Shown: positions 61,727-64,000 of the stretch, piece by piece
How positions within the stretch are numbered: the first letter of the stretch is position 1
Layout: every line of letters starts with the position of its first letter
NCBI RefSeq assembly: GCF_027947595.1
Contig: NZ_CP116257.1
Location: forward strand, 3,348,001 to 3,412,000
Reading direction: 5' to 3'
Source of the DNA: Streptomyces lienomycini
GTDB taxonomy: Bacteria; Actinomycetota; Actinomycetes; Streptomycetales; Streptomycetaceae
Length of the DNA stretch: 64,000 nt
Made by a program: the position numbers and the translations under genes
Notes under the pieces: model-generated
Told to the model about the DNA's origin: nothing
The model's input: only the letters and a program-made list of their open reading frames with translations
The model's database searches: none

Positions 61727-62566
61727 TCAGCCGATGTGGTAGGCGTCCCCGTACACGTGCCAGTCCAGCGGCGGTTCGAGGCCGAGGTTGCCCGCGTCCA
61801 GGAAGACGCGCTGCGCCGTGTCGACCCGGCTGGTGTCGCTGTGCGCCTCCTCCTGCCGCATGGCCCACACCCGTTCATCGAGGAAGGCGTGCAGGTAGGC
61901 GACCTCGTCGCCGCCCTGCGCGGGAGGCCGGGCCCGGCCCAGGGCACGCTCCCTGATACTGCCGAAGCTCAGCCGGTCGCCGCCGTCGCCGTGCATGACG
62001 ATCGCGTCGTAGTACGCGAACTGCCCCAGCGTCCGCAGCCCGTCCTCCCTGCCGCGCCGCACGGCCGGGTCGAAGTAGACGCGGTCGCGCTCGTCGTCCT
62101 GCGCCCGGCGGAACTCCGGGTCGCCGGCGGCCCGGCGCCAGTCGTCCGGGAAACCGGGATCCAGGCCCTCGTGCGAGTCGGAGCCGTCCACCCGGCGCAG
62201 CGCCGGCAGATAGGGCGCGAGGACGTTGCCGGGGCTGCGGGCGGCGTACAACTCCACCAGGTCGAGCATGTCGCCGGTGCCGGAGCAGAAGCCGATGATG
62301 CCCGCGGTGTAGCCGCGGCCGTCACCGATGTCCTCGATGTACCGGTACTGCGCCTTCCAGTCGAGCGAGGAGTTCTCCGCGCTCGACACCAGTTGCATGG
62401 CGATCTCCTTCTTCGCCGCGTCGTCGAGCCCCGCCGCGGGCGCGGGTGCCGCGGCCCGAGCGGGGGTGGTCAGGGGGACTGTCGCCAGGAACGCGGATGC
62501 CATGGCGAGCACGGTACGGCGCGAGGTGCCGGCGGGGTGCGCCGGGTCGGGGGAAGGGTGCCTCAC
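61727..62566 (-). CDS. csnA: Secreted GH46 chitosanase
   Basis: 279-residue glycoside hydrolase family 46 enzyme that cleaves chitosan with inversion. Catalytic residues are E64 (SSAENSSLDW) and D82 (IEDIGDGRGYTAG), matching Glu22/Asp40 of the well-studied Streptomyces N174 enzyme. The GIIGFCSGTGDMLDLVE segment is nearly invariant in the family. The N-terminus TSRRTVLAMASAFLATV followed by an AxA cleavage site looks like a twin-arginine signal, as reported for Streptomyces chitosanase. The GTG start has GGAG upstream. A palindrome about 47 bp before the start probably binds a repressor. Confidence 0.95.
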   Translation of the reverse strand: MRHPSPDPAHPAGTSRRTVLAMASAFLATVPLTTPARAAAPAPAAGLDDAAKKEIAMQLVSSAENSSLDWKAQYRYIEDIGDGRGYTAGIIGFCSGTGDMLDLVELYAARSPGNVLAPYLPALRRVDGSDSHEGLDPGFPDDWRRAAGDPEFRRAQDDERDRVYFDPAVRRGREDGLRTLGQFAYYDAIVMHGDGGDRLSFGSIRERALGRARPPAQGGDEVAYLHAFLDERVWAMRQEEAHSDTSRVDTAQRVFLDAGNLGLEPPLDWHVYGDAYHIG

Positions 62567-62612
62567 GGAATCTCCAGGTGGGGTGGGGGGACAGGGAGTG
62601 CCGGGCACTGAC

Positions 62613-62625
62613 AGGAAAGTTTCCT
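62613..62625. promoter_or_regulatory. Chitosanase operator-like palindrome
   Basis: AGGAAAGTTTCCT is a 13-bp palindrome (six-base arms around G) in the promoter region of the chitosanase gene. Streptomyces chitosanase genes are controlled by the ROK-family repressor CsnR at a palindromic site near the promoter; this element is the natural candidate. No rok gene is in the window. Confidence 0.65.
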
Positions 62626-62702
62626 ACCAGAAAACGGGCGGACTGGGCACCCGTCCCGCACGAAATCGCTACGGACCGGGGGCGGCGGCCGCCCCGTATC
62701 CG

Positions 62703-64000
62703 TCAGGGAATCGGCTGCTCCGCCCAGATGACCTTGCCGGTCGGCGTGTAGCGGGTGCCCCAGCGCTCGGCGAGCTGCGCGACGAGGAACAGCCCGCGCC
62801 CGCCCTCGTCCGTCATCGCCGCGTAGCGCAGATGGGGCGAGGTGCTGCTGCTGTCGAACACCTCGCAGATCAGGCTGCGGTCGCGCAGCACCCGGACGTG
62901 GACGGTCTCGCCGCCGTAGCGGATCGCGTTGGTGACCAGCTCGCTCAGGATCAGCTCCGTGGTGAAGGCCGACTCGTCCAGCCCCCACTCGGTCAGCCGC
63001 CGGGTGACCCGCGAACGCACCTCGGCGACCGCCGCCGGATCGTTCGGGACGTCCCACTCGGCGACCTGGTCCGGACCGAGCGTGCGGGTACGGGCGACCA
63101 GCAGGGCGATGTCGTCGCCCGGCCGGTCCGGGAGCCGGGCGTCCAGGACGGTCCGGCAGGTCTCCTCGGGTGTCTCGCCGGCCGTCTCCAGCGCCCGGCG
63201 CAGCTGCTCCAGACCGACGTCGATGTCGTGCTCGCGGTCCTCGACGAGCCCGTCGGTGTACAGCACGAGGCGGCTGCCCTCATCCAGCCGCAGTTCCGTC
63301 GTCTCGAACGGGAGACCGCCGAGGCCCAGCGGGGGACCGGCGGGCACCTCGGGGAACTCCACCGTGCCGTCGGGCCGGATCAGGGCGGGCGGCGGATGCC
63401 CCGCGCGGGCCAGCACACAGGTGCCGTCGACCGGGTCGTAGATCGCGTAGAGGCAGGTCGCTCCGGTCACCGGAGCGGCGGTGTCGTCGGCCGCCTCGTC
63501 CTGGTCGATGCGGCCGACCAGCTCGTCCAGCAGCCCGAGCAGTTCGTCGGGCGGCAGGTCGAGGGCGGTGAAGTTGTGCACCGCGGTCCGCAGCCGCCCC
63601 ATGGTGGCCGCCGCGTGCAGGCCGTGCCCGACGACGTCGCCGACCACGAGCGCGACCCGCGCCCCGGACAGCGGCAGCACGTCGAACCAGTCCCCGCCGA
63701 CCCCCGCCTGCGCGGGCAGGTAGCGGTAGGCGACGTCCAGGGCGTTCTGGTCGGGCAGCCTGCGGGGCAGCAGACTGCGCTGGAGGGTCACCGCCATGCT
63801 GTGCTCGCGGGTGTAGCGGCGCGCGTTGTCGATGGAGACGGCCGCCCGTGCGACCAGCTCCTCGGCGAGCGCCAGTTCGTCCTCGTCGAAGGGCTCGGGC
63901 TTGACCGAACGCCACAGGCTCACCACCCCGAGCACCAGCGTGCCCGCCCGCAGCGGGACGGTGATCAGCGAGTGGACGCCGTACTCCACCACCTGCGCGG
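62703..64000 (-). CDS. GAF-PP2C-HATPase sensor phosphatase (partial, 5' end outside window)
   Basis: At least 432 residues of the C-terminal part of a SpoIIE-type regulator; the N-terminus lies beyond the right edge. Order: end of a GAF domain (HSLITVPLRAGTLVLGVVSL), a linker helix (ALAEELVARAAVSIDNARRY), a PP2C phosphatase with metal motifs GGDWFDVLPL, VVGDVVGHGLHA, VLYTDGLVED and DDIALLVART, then an RsbW-like ATPase (ELILSELVTNAIRYGGETVH, EGGRGLFLVAQLAERWG). Such proteins dephosphorylate anti-anti-sigma factors and may also phosphorylate them. Unlike the stump near 24 kb, this copy keeps all PP2C metal ligands. Confidence 0.93.
   Translation of the reverse strand, partial: AQVVEYGVHSLITVPLRAGTLVLGVVSLWRSVKPEPFDEDELALAEELVARAAVSIDNARRYTREHSMAVTLQRSLLPRRLPDQNALDVAYRYLPAQAGVGGDWFDVLPLSGARVALVVGDVVGHGLHAAATMGRLRTAVHNFTALDLPPDELLGLLDELVGRIDQDEAADDTAAPVTGATCLYAIYDPVDGTCVLARAGHPPPALIRPDGTVEFPEVPAGPPLGLGGLPFETTELRLDEGSRLVLYTDGLVEDREHDIDVGLEQLRRALETAGETPEETCRTVLDARLPDRPGDDIALLVARTRTLGPDQVAEWDVPNDPAAVAEVRSRVTRRLTEWGLDESAFTTELILSELVTNAIRYGGETVHVRVLRDRSLICEVFDSSSTSPHLRYAAMTDEGGRGLFLVAQLAERWGTRYTPTGKVIWAEQPIP

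Noticed and set aside
59573..62611. 1012-codon + strand frame
   Set aside because: Crosses the MFS gene, the CsbD gene and the antisense of the chitosanase in the wrong frame; no family similarity.

Overview
The window is chromosomal DNA of a Streptomyces or a very close relative. GC content is very high, codon third positions are almost all G/C, GTG starts are common, and the gene set is typical of the genus: XRE-DUF5753/DUF397/ATPase regulatory trio, DUF574 methyltransferase, DUF5133, DUF5709, roadblock proteins, GH46 chitosanase, mycothiol-dependent formaldehyde dehydrogenase, and a TgmA/TgmB graspetide pair. The many catabolic, secreted and regulatory genes, few housekeeping genes and several gene remnants suggest a chromosome arm rather than the core. 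I see no rRNA, tRNA, CRISPR array, insertion sequence or phage.

Layout. 0.5-5.3 kb: an isolated dTDP-glucose 4,6-dehydratase, isochorismatase-like hydrolase, phosphoesterase, NTF2-like protein, small secreted protein and an ABC exporter. 5.5-9.2 kb: formaldehyde detoxification pair (mscR plus metallo-beta-lactamase-fold hydrolase) and two short-chain dehydrogenases. 9.3-12.3 kb: secreted L,D-transpeptidase, a membrane-anchored S1 protease, and the C-terminal stump of a PatB/MalY-type aminotransferase. 12.3-17.0 kb: F420/FMN-type oxidoreductase, a DUF35 protein with its TetR regulator (bracketed by a repeated 9-bp motif), an ATP-grasp-like protein, a flavin-reductase-like protein and an RpiR regulator. 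17.1-23.7 kb: degenerate 21-bp repeats, a P-loop kinase, a beta-phosphoglucomutase/GH65 phosphorylase disaccharide module and a GT-C-like membrane protein. 23.7-27.5 kb: a SpoIIE phosphatase stump, a Gfo/Idh/MocA oxidoreductase and a secreted cutinase/polyester-hydrolase homologue.

27.7-37.2 kb: a LuxR-family ATPase regulator interrupted by two apparent frameshifts, then a PucR-type regulator and a complete five-gene branched-chain-amino-acid-type ABC importer with overlapping start/stop codons. 37.3-40.9 kb: DUF574 methyltransferase, then XRE, DUF397 and a divergent anti-sigma-like ATPase around a 14-bp perfect palindrome. 41-44.3 kb: ABC exporter and small proteins. 44.4-45.6 kb: ATP-grasp ligase plus precursor peptide of a graspetide. 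46-53 kb: a repeat-containing membrane protein and a three-subunit molybdenum aldehyde oxidoreductase of PaoABC type. 53-57.5 kb: SDR, BrkB-like membrane protein and a four-gene roadblock/DUF4388-like cluster without an adjacent GTPase. 57.6-64 kb: DUF3224 protein, iron-box-associated ferredoxin-NADP reductase, MFS exporter, CsbD-like stress protein, GH46 chitosanase with a palindromic operator, and the C-terminal part of a GAF-PP2C-HATPase regulator cut by the window edge.

The best candidate for unexplored chemistry is the tgmA/tgmB pair. Next are the GTPase-less roadblock cluster, the polyester-hydrolase homologue and several self-contained regulator/operator arrangements. All family assignments come from reading motifs; no database search was run.
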